Shown here: positions 42,658 to 54,420 of the stretch, piece after piece
Numbering within the stretch: the stretch's first letter is position 1
Layout: the number at the start of each line of letters is the position of its first letter
DNA from: Flaveria trinervia
Taxonomy: Eukaryota; Streptophyta; Magnoliopsida; Asterales; Asteraceae
Direction: 5' to 3'
Assembly (NCBI GenBank): GCA_025506515.1
Contig: CM046444.1
Coordinates: 77,185,533 to 77,249,532 of the forward strand
Length of the DNA: 64,000 nt
Made by a program: the position numbers and the translations under genes
Notes under the pieces: generated by a model
The model's input: only the letters and a program-made list of their open reading frames with translations
Told to the model about the DNA's origin: nothing
The model's database searches: none

Positions 42658-43015
42658 CGTGTATTGAACGAAATACTAACTGATTAACGTGTATACCAAA
42701 TCAAATATTGCAGAATCCTATTTGATTGGCGATCCAATCAATGAGAACGCACGTAGAAACAATTATGTATTGAATCTAACAATAAGATCGATTAGGAATC
42801 GATCTACCGCAATCTATGAACTTGGAGTATCATCTTAGAGGTCTCTGGACGGCTAGGGTACGTCTGGAGTCGAAGTGTGTTCAACGCTTCAGTTTTTCCA
42901 TGAATTAGGTGGTATTTATAGGTTTGGGTTTCTCATTCGGGCGATTGAACCATTAGTATGGTTCAGTCGTGCGATTGAGCCATGCGGTTGATGCATTCGC
43001 ACGACTGAGTGTTCA
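42658..43015 (-). repeat. LTR fragment L of another Sirevirus-like element
   Basis: In plus coordinates it begins TGTTAGAGGATCGTGTATTG, the reverse of a plausible LTR end. The minus strand has a TATA box CCTATAAATACC at 42911-42922. A 10-bp inverted pair CAGTCGTGCG/CGCACGACTG lies at about 42964-43006. No primer site or polypurine tract adjoins 42657, so it may be a solo LTR within H. Element C cuts it at 43015; the rest is not in the window. Confidence 0.55.
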
Positions 43016-43971
43016 TGTTGGGGTTAATCAAAACAAGATACATAGTTTAACCTTTTAAACTTAGTGAAAAACATAGCGGAAACACGCATAATAATTTAGT
43101 TAATGAAGTAAAAATTTCGAGTTTCATCTTGATTTAACAAAGTTATAAACAAACCCATAAATATAGTATCTTTATATGTGAATAAAATCTAGCTATGTTA
43201 ACACAAAACAAACAATATGGACAGCCATAATGAGGCTGCCAAAGACAACCTTTCAGGAGCCAAATACGAAAAGGTTGAGGATGATATGGATCAAAATCGA
43301 ACGACCAAGGCACCAAAAGAGGTCCTCTCAAAACTTGCATACCCCAAGCTCTAATACAAAAACCTTGATGCTAGGATTGAACACCAAAAAACGAAAGATA
43401 GCACTGCTAGAACCTTTTCAGCCGAGGATCCCTTCAACAAAACAAGAAAACCCTTTTCTTGTGTTGTGGTTTTGCATGTGAGAGAGAGAAGGAGATGGAG
43501 TGAATGTGTTTCCAATGTGTGTGTGTTTCCAATACCACAAAACAAAACATAGAAGAGTCACACCCAACAAGGGGCGGTCGAAATCTCTTATTTCTTTGGG
43601 TTTTCCCCCAAAAGTTAAAACGAAATATTCAACACATTAAAAAGTCATTTAAAAAAGTTGTTCAAACAATTAACCTTTTATTTGGATAACTCATACACAC
43701 TCACTTATTATTTGATGTTATTTAAGTAACTTAAATAACATTACAAACAATATCTATAAACAAAATATCCATATAAATTGTTCAATATCATATGCAACTT
43801 ATTTAGAAAACCCATTTTCTAAATTGGTGTATATATTTAATTGTATGATCATATCATCAATTAAATATTATTGGGTGTTTGCTAAGCTTGTTATTGGGTA
43901 TGACCCGACTTAGATCATAACGTACTAACCACATCAATGTTCTATGTGTCTTGGGCATAAAGAATTCAACA
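43016..43971 (-). repeat. 3' LTR of element C (956 bp)
   Basis: In plus coordinates it begins TGTTGGGGTTAATCAAAAC and ends GAATTCAACA. It matches 62449-63192 closely, and the LTRs of A and B more distantly. The adjoining ATCACCCACTTGCAC is the reversed polypurine-like tract. Confidence 0.9.
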
Positions 43972-44744
43972 ATCACCCACTTGCACAAGATTCATAGAAG
44001 ATTGATGCAAGCAGTAAATACCGCCTAACAACGGTTTACTACCCTTAATACGCATGACTTAAAGCGATTCAATAACATCATCCCCTACAAGTATCCAACT
44101 TGAAATGATTTAGGTGAATCAATCATTTATCCTTTTGTTACAGATGTCATGTTAAATCCAAGGACACACAGTGATCATTCCTTGTTTATTTAACTTATCA
44201 GGCCTTAGACATCTTGCTCTCAACGAATAAGAGGAATAAATTCCATCTCGAATACATACGTTCTCACAAACACTTCTTGTCACGTCTGAGCATAGCCTTA
44301 CGTACTGTCCATTATTTCAGGGCAGTGAAGAACTAGCTCAAGGTATAACACTTGGTGAGTATCAAAACCTAGTATGTATCTGAGGTCTGAGGATACCAAA
44401 TGATATTCGCCTTAACTCAAATTTACTTATGATCAATCTAAAGATTCCATGTAGTAAAATTTGAGATGCGGGTCAGTCCAATATTTGTATCCCACAAATA
44501 TCTATGAACTTTGGCAGCAACCAATTGCTCTATATTCATTCGTTATGAATATCCAACAATCCAAATTCATAATAATCTTACCATCATACTTGCTCCCACA
44601 AGTAGGAATGATTACGAACATTTAGAGTAAACAATTTACCATGGATTAAACATGCTAAATTGGAACATTTATTGAAATATTATAACCAAATAATTTTATT
44701 CAAGTAGTAAGAGAGTTCCAAATATCCAAATACGAAATCACAGA
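43972..44744 (-). other. 3' untranslated region of element C
   Basis: Non-coding and colinear with 5480-6225 of B and the reverse of 1402-2175 of A. No separate feature seen. Confidence 0.7.
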
Positions 44745-46170
44745 TTAAATCCAATCACTAGAATATCGAAGTCCCATGGCACAGGTATGACCTTTATCCT
44801 TTGCCTTTTCTAGGTGCTTCGTAAGAGGATCCGCAATATTTTGATCTGTGTGAACTTTGCGAATACATATATTTCCTTTCTCAACTTCATCTCGTATGTA
44901 GTTGAATCTCCGCTCAATGTGCCTAGTCTTTTGATGAGCACGAGGTTCCTTGATTTGAGCAATCGCACCCTCGTTATCACAAAAGATCTCTAGGGGGTCC
45001 TGAATGGAAGGGACAACCCCTAGATCGGCAATGAATTTCTTCAACCATGTATTCTGATTCTGTAGTTGATAAAGCCACCACATCCTTTTTAGAGCTCTTC
45101 CAAGAGACGACTCCTCCATTCAGAATGAAAATGTATCCAGATTGTGAACGTGAATCATCACGATCGGTTTGGAAACTCGCATCCGTGTAACCTTTTACAA
45201 CGAGTTCCTCATCACCGGATCCATAGATTATAAACATATCTTTAGTCCTCATTAGGTACTTAAGTATGTTCTTAACAGCCATCCAATGACTGCTTCCAGG
45301 ATTTTGCTGGTAACGGCTTGTCATGCTTAAGGCGCATGAAACGTCCGTCCGAGTGCATATCATTGCATACATGATGGATCCAATAGCATATGCTTATGGG
45401 ATCACCATCATTTTATCTTGCTCATCCTTTGAGCTTGGACATTGAGTCGTACTCAATATCGTTCCACTTTGAATAGGCACTGTACCTTTCTTAGAGTTCT
45501 CCATCTTAAACCTTTTCAAGAACTTATCAATGTATTCACTTTGAATTAAACCAATCAACCACCTTGATCTAACCCTATAGATCTTTATTCCCAGAATATA
45601 GGCGGCTTCACCAAGATCCTTGATGGAAAAACAACTTCCAAGCCAGGTCATTACACCTTCCAAGGTTAGAATGTCATTTCCAAATAGTAGTATGTCATCA
45701 ACATACAATACTAGGAAGGTGATGATGCTCCCACTAGCTTTCTTATATACACAAGCTTCATGAGCGTTCTTGATGAATCCATATTTAATTACTTCTTCAT
45801 CAAAATGGTGATTCCAACTTCTCGATGGTTGTTTCAATCCATATATTGATTTTTTTAACTTGCATACTTTGTAAGGATGTTTTGGATGGACAAAACCTTC
45901 TGGCTGAACCATATAGACATCTGCCTCAAGATATCCATTTAAGAAAGCCGTTTTGCCATCCATTTGCCAAATCTCATAATCATAATGAGCAGCTATGCCA
46001 AACAATATCCTATTAGATTTTAGCATTGCAACAGGTGAGAATGTTTCATCATAATCAACCCCTTGAGTTTGAGTGAAACCCTTATCTACAAGTCTTACTT
46101 TATAAGTATCCAAGTTTCCATGCATATCAGTTTTCTTTTTGAAAATCCACTAACTTCAAATTACTTTGGA
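44745..46170 (-). pseudogene. pol of element C, RT and RNase H part
   Basis: RT (45394-46125) has [20 protein letters not shown], motif A QMDGKTAFLNG (Val replaced by Gly after the catalytic Asp), SIYGLKQPSRSWNHHFDEE and [12 protein letters not shown]. RNase H (44745-45372) has GYTDASFQTDRDDSRSQSG and STTESEYM, and ends SSDWI with TAA at 44745-44747. A stop or frame change separates RT and RNase H near 45385, and another lies within RNase H near 45050. The two large ORFs are only lightly damaged compared with A and B. Confidence 0.9.
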
Positions 46171-47480
46171 GTTAAGAGGTGGTGTAACCAAGTCCCATAC
46201 TTGATTGTCATACATGGATTGCATCTCAATGTTCATGGCTTCAAGCCATTTGTCACAATCAGAATTGGACAACGCATCATGGTATGTGATTGGTTCATCA
46301 GAGTCTATCACATAGCATCCATCAGTGAAAAATCATATCTTTCAGGTGGATTACTACTTCTACCAGATCTGCGAACGTTTTCTGTGTATTGATCAACTAT
46401 TTGATCACTTTCAACATCCTCATGTCGAGTGCTAGTGTCAACCAAACGTGTATCGAGTTGCGGTTCTTGATCCTCTTCAAGATCCACAGTTCTACTACCA
46501 GTTCCTTCCATAAGGAATTTGGTTTCCAAGAACTCACCCTTTTTGGCAACAAACTCCTTTTGTTGTATTGGATCATAGAAATAATATCCCACAGAATCTC
46601 TTGGATATCCAATAAAGATACACTTAGGGGAACGGCTTTCTAACTTGTTCGAGGTGGGAGTCTTCACATAAGCCTCACACCCCCACACCCTCAAATATGA
46701 AAATGATGGAACTCTTCCATGCCATATTTCATAAGGTTTCCTTTCCACTTTCTTGGTTGGGGCCATATTCAAAACACGGGCCGCAGAGAGCAGAGCAAAA
46801 CCCCAAAATGATAGAGGTAATGAGCTTCTAGCCATCATAGATCGAACCATATCCAGTAGAGTTCGATTTCTTCGCTTGGACACGCCATTATGTTGTGGTG
46901 TTCCAAGTGGAGATAGTTGTGAGACAACCCCACAACTTTTAAGATGGTCCCTAAAAGCATCATTTTAGGTATTCACCTCCTCTATCGGTGCCGAGAATTT
47001 TAATTGACTTATTGAGTTGATTTTGTACTTCATTTTGAAAGATCTTCGACATTTCACAAGCTTCATCTTTGTTTCTTAACAAATACACAAACCCATATCG
47101 ACTATAGTCGTGAGTAAAGGTAATGAAGTATCTTTCATTGTACCTTGTCATAGGTTTAAAAGGACCACATACATCCGAATGTATGATACCTTATAAATCC
47201 TTTGCCCTTTCGGTTTTGCCACTAAAAGGTGTCGTGGTCATTTTACCTTGTAAACAAGACTCACATACATCAAATGAATTACATTCATTTGTTTTCAAAA
47301 ACACCATTCTTTTGTAATGTTTGTATTCTTTTCTTGTTTATATGACCAAGATGGCAATGCCAAAGATAAGTATTAGTCAAATCCGATTTGAGTTTCTTGG
47401 TACTAGTTTGGTATAATAAGCTATCATTCAATGTATTTTCATGAACCAATTCATAGATACCATTGATGGGAATAGCTTTA
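46171..47480 (-). pseudogene. pol of element C, integrase part
   Basis: On the minus strand, the zinc-domain and first integrase part lie at about 47150-47480 but are broken. The core continues with HDYSRYGFVYLLRNKDEA and TDRGGEYL (46960-47151), then a frame change, then KRRNRTLLDMVRSMMARS, PYEIWHGRVPSFSYLRVWGC and the C-terminal part to 46308 (576 bases open). It is followed by the linker to RT. It would join element DNA to host DNA. Confidence 0.85.
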
Positions 47481-48694
47481 AACTAAAACATGTCATTCAA
47501 AGTAACATGGACTTCATTTCCAGTAAATGATAATACATATCCAAAATGTTTTAATAAGACTATGGAAATAATGTTCCTAGTCAAACTAGGACCATACAAA
47601 ACATTGTACAAAATTACTTCCAAACCATTTAGAAGTTTTAAGATGTAGTCACCACGGGCTTCAACTTGAACTTTAGCCCCATTGCCCATATAGAGGTTAA
47701 CATCCCCTTTGTTGAAGTTGCTACTTCTTTTGAACCCCTGCAACAAATTGCAAATGTGAGTTCCACATCTGGTATCTAATACCCATGTGTTAGAGGATAT
47801 TAAGTTTAAATTAATATGGATCATGTATATAGACCTGAGGTCTACCCAGCATCCCTCTTTGCTTTCAACTCTTGGAGATGGACAGGACAATTTCTTGCCC
47901 AATGTCCAATCTCCCCACACTTGAGAAGCAACCTTTTGCCTCTTCTCCTGTGCTTTGGGTGGCACCCTTGCCACCCTTTCCCTTTTCCCATTACGGGTCC
48001 CTTACCCTTGGCAATCTTTGTCTTGGTGTGGGATTAGGCCTTTTCTTGTTCCCACCTTCATGGATGGTGAGAATGGGTAAAACCCTTTTACCCATGGCCG
48101 CCTCGGCCGTTTTGAGCATAGAGTGAAGCTTTCCAATGCTTTTGTCCCAAGCATTCATGTTGTAGTTCAACACGAACGTCTCAACCTTTTGGTAAGGCCA
48201 TTGAGGATCAAATCCGTGGCCAATTCCTTTGGGACGGGACAGTTTAGCCTTTCGAGGCAGTCAATGTGACTTTTCATCTTAAGTACATAAGATGAAACTG
48301 ATTGGTTGTCGTCCATACGACATGCATGGAGCGCCGGAACTGTTTCGAAGCGCTCAACCCTCGCTTACTATTGGAACGTTTCCTTGAGTTGGGTTATCAT
48401 GTCATAGCTCCGTGATGCTCATACTCCTTTTGAGATCTGGAGTCATGCTTGCCAACATAAGGCAAGACACTTGGACAGAGTCCTCAGTGTACTTTATCCA
48501 ATCACTATAGGCCTCCTCTCATCCTCACTAGTTGATCGGGGATAGGGTCTCTAAAACATATGCTGTTTCTCTTGCTTGAGAACGATTCTCAAGTTTCGAT
48601 ATAACGAATCGATAAAATTGTTATGATTTTAGATTTTCGTTAAGATTGGGCGACGTTGATGAATTATCATGCTATCATAATTATTGGTGGCCAT
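47481..48694 (-). pseudogene. gag and protease of element C
   Basis: Gag starts at ATG 48692-48694 (MATNNYDS). Recognisable pieces include YDMITQLKETFQ, RMDDNQSVSSYVLKMKSHID and PKELATDLIL of the UBN2-type gag domain. The zinc knuckle is not readable. Protease (47483-47974) has WVLDTRCGTHICN where the family has a DSGCGTHICN-type site; the Gly of the catalytic triad is Arg, so it is inactive. Several stops break gag between 48000 and 48660. Confidence 0.8.
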
Positions 48695-49286
48695 CTACAA
48701 AATTTAACAAAGATCATTTAGTACTTCGATATTGTTGTTTTTAATTGATACCTTTAAGGTTGTTTTGCATACTAAATCTAGAACCCAACATTACATTTAA
48801 ATAGTGGTTAGGTATGTTTACCCACCTTTAATTAATATGTGGTCCCGATTGACCTTGCAACCATTGCAACTTCTAAGGTATGGGATCGACTTGAAACATC
48901 ATATGTAAAAGTCTGCATGTTAATCCACATCAACACCTTGGAAACCAATATCGTAAGGTCATTTAATATGGTTTGCCAATCAAGACATCATACTTACACA
49001 CACGTGTGAGTTTGCAAAAATAACGGTTAGTGACCTTTATCCCCAAATATGGTATTCTCACTCAATCACAAGTTCCCTCAAAATGTTTAGGTGACCTTTA
49101 ATCCCACTAAGAGTTCCAACTATTCAAGTTTTGTAAAAAGGACGGTGTTGATGTTATTTTATTTTATAAAATGTATAAGAGAATTTAATACATGTTTAGA
49201 AACTTATATTAACAAATTATGTATGTTTTCAAAACAAATACCTTAGGTACATTATTAAAACCCCCTTTAATCATTGAACTCATTAA
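48695..49286 (-). other. Leader of element C, left of nested F
   Basis: Non-coding AT-rich leader between the gag ATG and the F insertion. ATTAA at 49282-49286 is the target-site copy for F. No other feature seen. Confidence 0.7.
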
Positions 49287-50048
49287 TGTTAGATCTCAGC
49301 CCTTGGTTTAATCGATTGAACAGATATAGCAGCGGAATAGCTCAGAATTAGACAAATTCAAACAAGAACATTGATATAAAACGATAAAGAATTTTGTTAT
49401 AGAGAGAGAAATATCCGACAAAAGGAATATTGCATTAAGATTGTCGGCCTCAAAGGCACGATTACAGGTGAGTCATCCTTCCTTATAAAGGAAAGAGTGA
49501 CGTAGGCTGATGTCACTTGAAAGTGACATGTAACCGTTTGATAACTACTGATGTTTAACAACTACTGAAGATGTCAACAACTGACATCTTCTTACAAATG
49601 TTCCTAAGTGTTAAACATCTTATTTACAACTACTGAAAAACATAAAACTACTGACACTACAACACTGAAGAACAACCTCTTCAGTTGTTTACAAGTACTG
49701 AAAAGAAAAAAAACTACTGAAGAAGAAAACCATCACAACAACTGAAGAAGCCCTCTTCAGCTGTTGTCATCAGCTGTTAACATCAGCTGATGTCTTCAGT
49801 ACTTGAACATCAGACTTTGTCTTTCAGCTGTTGATCTTCAGTCTTTGTCTTCAGTACTTGTTGAAGTCTTCAGACTTTAGATCTTCAGCTGTTGTCTCAG
49901 TCTTTGTCTTCAGTACTTCAGACGTACTTCAGCAGTTGTATTCTTCAGACTTTGTAGAACAGCTGATCAGGTCTTCTTCAGCTGTTGTGATGTCTTGTGG
50001 GACTTAGAGGTTTCTCTGATCAGGCTCATTGGTTCTTTTGGTCCAACA
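49287..50048 (-). repeat. 3' LTR of element F (762 bp)
   Basis: It begins TGTTAGATCTCAGCCC and ends TTTGGTCCAACA in plus coordinates. The TATA box lies in the perfect palindromic arms TTCCTT/AAGGAA at 49479-49493, in a wider imperfect palindrome GTCA...TGAC. CTTCAGCTGTTG, CTTCAGTACTT and AACTACTGAAG motifs fill 49540-50000. Confidence 0.94.
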
Positions 50049-50267
50049 AACTCCCCCTGAACCAATGCAGCCAAAACCTCTAAGTTATTGACGAGTCCCA
50101 CTTATTTTGGCAGATAGATTGGTCTTTTTATCCTCTTGATCAGATGAGAAGTGACCCTTTTTCAGCACCGGCCTGGGAAGAAGTCTCTGATGATCTGTTT
50201 TGCATGATATGGTTGGGAGCTCTGTATTGGGGACTTGGACACCGAGCTGTTACCCCAACCATGAGAT
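50049..50267 (-). other. Element F 3' untranslated end with polypurine tract
   Basis: Plus-strand AACTCCCCCTGAACC next to the LTR gives a minus-strand GGTTCAGGGGGAGTT tract. The rest is non-coding and matches 40704-40920 of G. Confidence 0.85.
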
Positions 50268-53200
50268 CTACTTCCCGTGTATCAGCCTATATGATTCCCT
50301 GGTGTAAGCCCTTAGAAACATGATTTGCTCATCCATTGTCAGCACCTCGGGCACACCATCAATAATCCTTCTCGGCCATACACTTCAGATATGTACTTGG
50401 CCTGTTTTCCATTTTGAGCTCAACCGTGGTTATTTGTCTATAAGCAAACTCATCTGGATGAGTCCCTTCTAAGAGCAGGTTGAGCTCTCTTGTTTGAAGT
50501 TTTCAAGTCTTTTGTAAACCAATCCCTTCTTTATAATTTTGTTCTCTAACATCTTTTGAGGTGGTTGTTTGGCTTCATAGGCTTTCTTGAACTCTTCAAC
50601 AATTTCCCAAGGGGACACTACAAGAACCACAGTGATGTCTTCGTCGACAACTCTCTCTTCACTTGGCCCTTGTATCTTGAAGGAATTTCTTTCTTGACAA
50701 TCCGGTGTGCCACCCTAGGATCAGGCCATATCCTTACTCTTTCCCTTTGTATTGAAAGGTATTAGCAAGGGTGTACAATCTTAATACTTCTTTCTTCATG
50801 CTGATCATTGAAGAGGATGTGGCATATGCTTTGTCAATGCTTTTCAGCATTTCCTCATCATGTTTTTGCATCTGTTCCTCTTCAATCTTTATCATTACAT
50901 CATGCATTTGAGAAGCAGGAGTGATGGACATTGGTTTAGCCTTAGGCAAAGTAATGACTGCAGAGAGTGGCAGTCTGTCTTCATCCTCCTCTTCATCTTC
51001 ATCAGGCCTCAGTACCTTTCTTTTCTTTTGGCTAGGTACATCACTGGCAGTGGGTTTTGGGGGTAAAGGATTTGGTTTTGTGGGTTGGATGGTTGGTTTA
51101 GAGGGTAAAGGGGTTGTTTTAGTGGGTTGTGGAGATAGTGATTTTGAGGATTGAGGCTTTTCAGACTGTTTTAGCATTTTGGCTGTAAGGGAGGCTTTGG
51201 TAAATTTTGTCAGTTCTTTTCGATTCCCAACCCCAGCTTCATTCAATACCTCAATCACTAAACCTTTGGAGTATTCTTCAGACGAACAAATCTTGGTGGT
51301 TATTGCCAAGATGTTGTCCCTGGTCCAGGCCCTTATTTCCATTAGAGATCTTCCCAAGTATTTAGCTATAAATCTGATCATTATCTCCAGCCTTTCTCTT
51401 TCTAAGGCATCATAGCTAGCCCATCTTGAGTTGATCTCCTCTGTTTCCATCCTTCTGATCTCGGAGTCTAGTTGTTTGATGTCAAAACCCTGCCTATACA
51501 ACTGCTCAATGATTTTATCCATTGAACGGTTATGGTTGGCGTCAGCTTCTTTCACCATATCCTTCAGCTCCTTCTCCTTCTCAGACTCTCTCTTTTCTCT
51601 TTTGATATGTGACATGAAAGTCTTTTTGACTTTCATTCACTTCAGCTCCCTTCACACTCTCCTTCTCCTTCTCATTACAACTCGATTCTTTCGCCTTCTC
51701 CCCATCTATCATCTTTTCCTTTTTCCTTTAACTACTGACTCTCCCCCTTTTTGGTTGCATTGGGTGCAAGGGTTTGAGCAGTAGAAAGGGATTTAGTCAC
51801 CAACCCTCCACCAAGGGTTGTATTATTGTAGGAAGCCTCTCATCAAGGGCTTTGATCACTATATCTGTGATCATGGGAGTGATGAGAGGTAGGGATTTTT
51901 GAAGGGTAGCAACTGATTGATCAGGATGGTTCTGTTCCTGAGAATCAGTGCCGAAAGCAGAGGCTGGTGGCTTGGAAGTATATACTGGCTCAGTGTGTAG
52001 GGGACCTTCAGAAGAAGGTGCCATCTGTGGGTGTATTGTGGTGGCAGATGGACTTGCATCCTGAGACATCTTGGCCAGCAGCTCTTTGAGTCTGCTAACC
52101 TCATCCTCTAGAATGGTGTTTTGAGCAACTACATCATAGAAGAAGCTCAGGTCATCATCAGTTGATACTGAATCACCTGACCTCCTGACAGAGTCAGGAT
52201 GAACATGCCTTGAGTGTAGATCAATTATAGCATGTGCCCCTTGTTCTTGGTTCTGGGGACTTCCAGCCTCAGGACTATGTCCTTCATCAGCTGTTGCCAC
52301 TGGTGAGGTCTTAGAGATGTTACCAACTGCACCCTGGTCATTTGCTGAGTCAGAACAGTGGCAGCCTCACCAGAAGTTCGCACCTCCTTATCTACACTAG
52401 AAGATGGAACATGATAACCCCTGTGCTGTGGGTTGACAGAAGCATTGTGATCCTCCCCCTCAGGTGTTGAGGTTATCCCAGTAGTGATTGGTGTCTGGGT
52501 GGGGGGTGAGGAATGCAACTGTGTCAGCACCTTTGCAACAATTATTGTAGGGCTTTGAGGGGCGGTTGCATCAGGAGAGGGTGTGGAAGCAGTGTGCACC
52601 CGGGACAGGTGGTGCTCTTCAATGGTAATCCCCTCAAGTGAGGAGGATCCCAGCAGTGTGGCTTCCCTTTGAGTGGTTGCTTCAGGTTCCTTTTGAGAGG
52701 AAACCTGAGCGGCTTCAGTTGGTGGAGTCATAGTCTCTACTGGGGGGTTATTTCCAGCAGAGATAACCTGCGTTGGTGCAGCAGGAGCATCCACAGGGGA
52801 CTCAATTCCCTGAGTAGCTTCTTAGGCTTCTTCTTTGTGGGGAGGGGACTTTGGATGTGGAAGTGGAGGCTGTGGGTTCCAGCTGCGTGGGTTTGCGCAG
52901 CTTGGCAGCCTGTTTGAGAGTTGGTCAGTGTTGTGTCGGGAGTATACCTCCGGCAATACAGCCAAAGCAGGGACTCCCAGACCAACTAGTCCCTCAGCAG
53001 AAAGCTGATTCTATTATGGCCATTATAAACCGAGGATATAGTATCCAACGGTTAGAAAGTGGTTTTGTGGCCATATCCTTGAGTTCAAGAAAAATTATTT
53101 CAGAAAAGTTTAGTGGTTCTTGTTCAAGGATAGAGAACAATACCTGTTGCCATCTGGAAGACAGTTGATCCCAAGAGGAAGTCTTCGGGGCCAGGCAAAC

Positions 53201-53611
53201 ATTTACCATATGAAATATTAATCGTTCAGCATCTGGAAAATGTTTCTTCAGGATTGTTGAAGCACTAAGATCACCCTGATATCCATGTTGTCCAAATGAA
53301 AGATCAAGTTGGCGCTTAGGATATCCAACAGGGTAGGCAGCATCATCTAACAGTAATATCTGGCGGATGGTAGCAGTAGAGATGACCACCTTATGCGAGT
53401 TGATAGATGAATGGATAGATTCTCCATTAACGGTCGCATTCATCCAGAACTGACGTAGCGAATCGGCATAAATGATTGGATTTAAGAGGAAAGCCGTTTT
53501 CAGTGGGGATTGGACCATAAGATCTATAGCATTATCAAATTTGGTCCAGAAGGGCGATTTTGTGAGGTACGCGACACAGTTGTGTCGAGGCTTGAGTTGC
53601 ATGGTCGCCAT
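50268..53611 (-). pseudogene. Third ORF of element F, nearly full length, few breaks
   Basis: It starts MATMQLKPRHNCVAYL at ATG 53611. The N-terminal domain is open for 205 residues (52994-53611) with LRQFWMNATVNGES, TIRQILLLDD and WDQLSSRWQQVLFSILEQE. Next are a Pro-rich linker (52225-52985), the SRRSGDS and FFYDVVAQNTILEDEV stretch with a leucine coil (51797-52200), and a 300-residue open stretch (50734-51636) with Lys/Glu-rich helices and MDKIIEQLYRQGFD. The C-terminal block ends with TRESYRLIHGK and a TAG at 50268-50270. The N-terminal domain resembles, from memory, a widespread plant transposon-associated domain. I see no membrane segment. About six one-base breaks separate the pieces. 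The role is unknown. Confidence 0.87.
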
Positions 53612-53689
53612 TAATGAAGGTGAAAGGTTTTCAGAGCTTTTGAAATTTTAGGTCGTGAAAGAATGAAAAACTCTGAAAGAGGGATCAGG

Positions 53690-53697
53690 TATATATA
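53690..53697 (-). promoter_or_regulatory. TATA box upstream of the F third ORF
   Basis: The minus strand reads CCCTATATATACC, 79 bases before the third-ORF ATG at 53611. It follows the hairpin array directly. It is the strongest TATA box among the three elements that share this layout. Confidence 0.6.
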
Positions 53698-53704
53698 GGG
53701 TACG

Positions 53705-54420
53705 GGTTATGAAACGACTGAAGGTTTTGGTGTTAGTCATCAGTATTTGAAACTACTGATGACGTGGTATTAACTTTCAGAAGTTTGAAACGACTGATGG
53801 TATTGGTGTGGTCAGCAGTTATAAAAAACTGAAGACATGGTGTTTACAATCAGACGTTGAAACAACTGAAGTCTCTGATTTAGGCATCAGTAGTTTTAAA
53901 AACTACTGAAGACAAGTTGGACTTCAGATGTTGAAACAACTGAGGACTTGGTATTAGTCATCAGTAGTTGTGAAACTACTGAAGACCGTGGTTTTGCCAT
54001 CAGTTGTTGTAAACAACTGAAGACTTGGTGTTAGTCATCAGTAGTTGTGAAACTACTGAAGACATGGTATTGCTTCAGTTGTTTATAAGAAACAGTTTGT
54101 GAACTACTGAAGAGAGAGTACTCATCAGTAGTTGTCGTCAATTCATAGCCTTTCAGCTGTTTCATACTGTCCTCAACACTTACTCATCAGCCTTTTTGCT
54201 GTTTTCAGTTGTTTCATAGGACATCAGTACTTATCTGTTTCTACTGATTTCAGTAGTTGTAACTACATCAGTAGTTTAGAACAGATAAAGTACAGTACTT
54301 AAAGCATTTAGCCTTCAGTAGTTATAAAAACTACTGAGGGTAAAATAACTCATCAGTACTTATATGTGACATGGTTACCAATGATCATCAGTAATTACTG
54401 AGATCATCAGTAGTTGTCAC
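53705..54420 (-). repeat. Hairpin array between pol and third ORF (element F)
   Basis: Non-coding. Inverted pairs CAGTAGTT/AACTACTG at 53962-53981 and 54039-54058 flank a pair CAGTTGTT/AACAACTG at 54001-54019. Their starts are 39 and 38 bp apart, with loops of 3-4 bases. More diverged units run across 53710-54420. The same motifs are in F's LTRs. It aligns with 36677-37350 of G. Confidence 0.87.
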
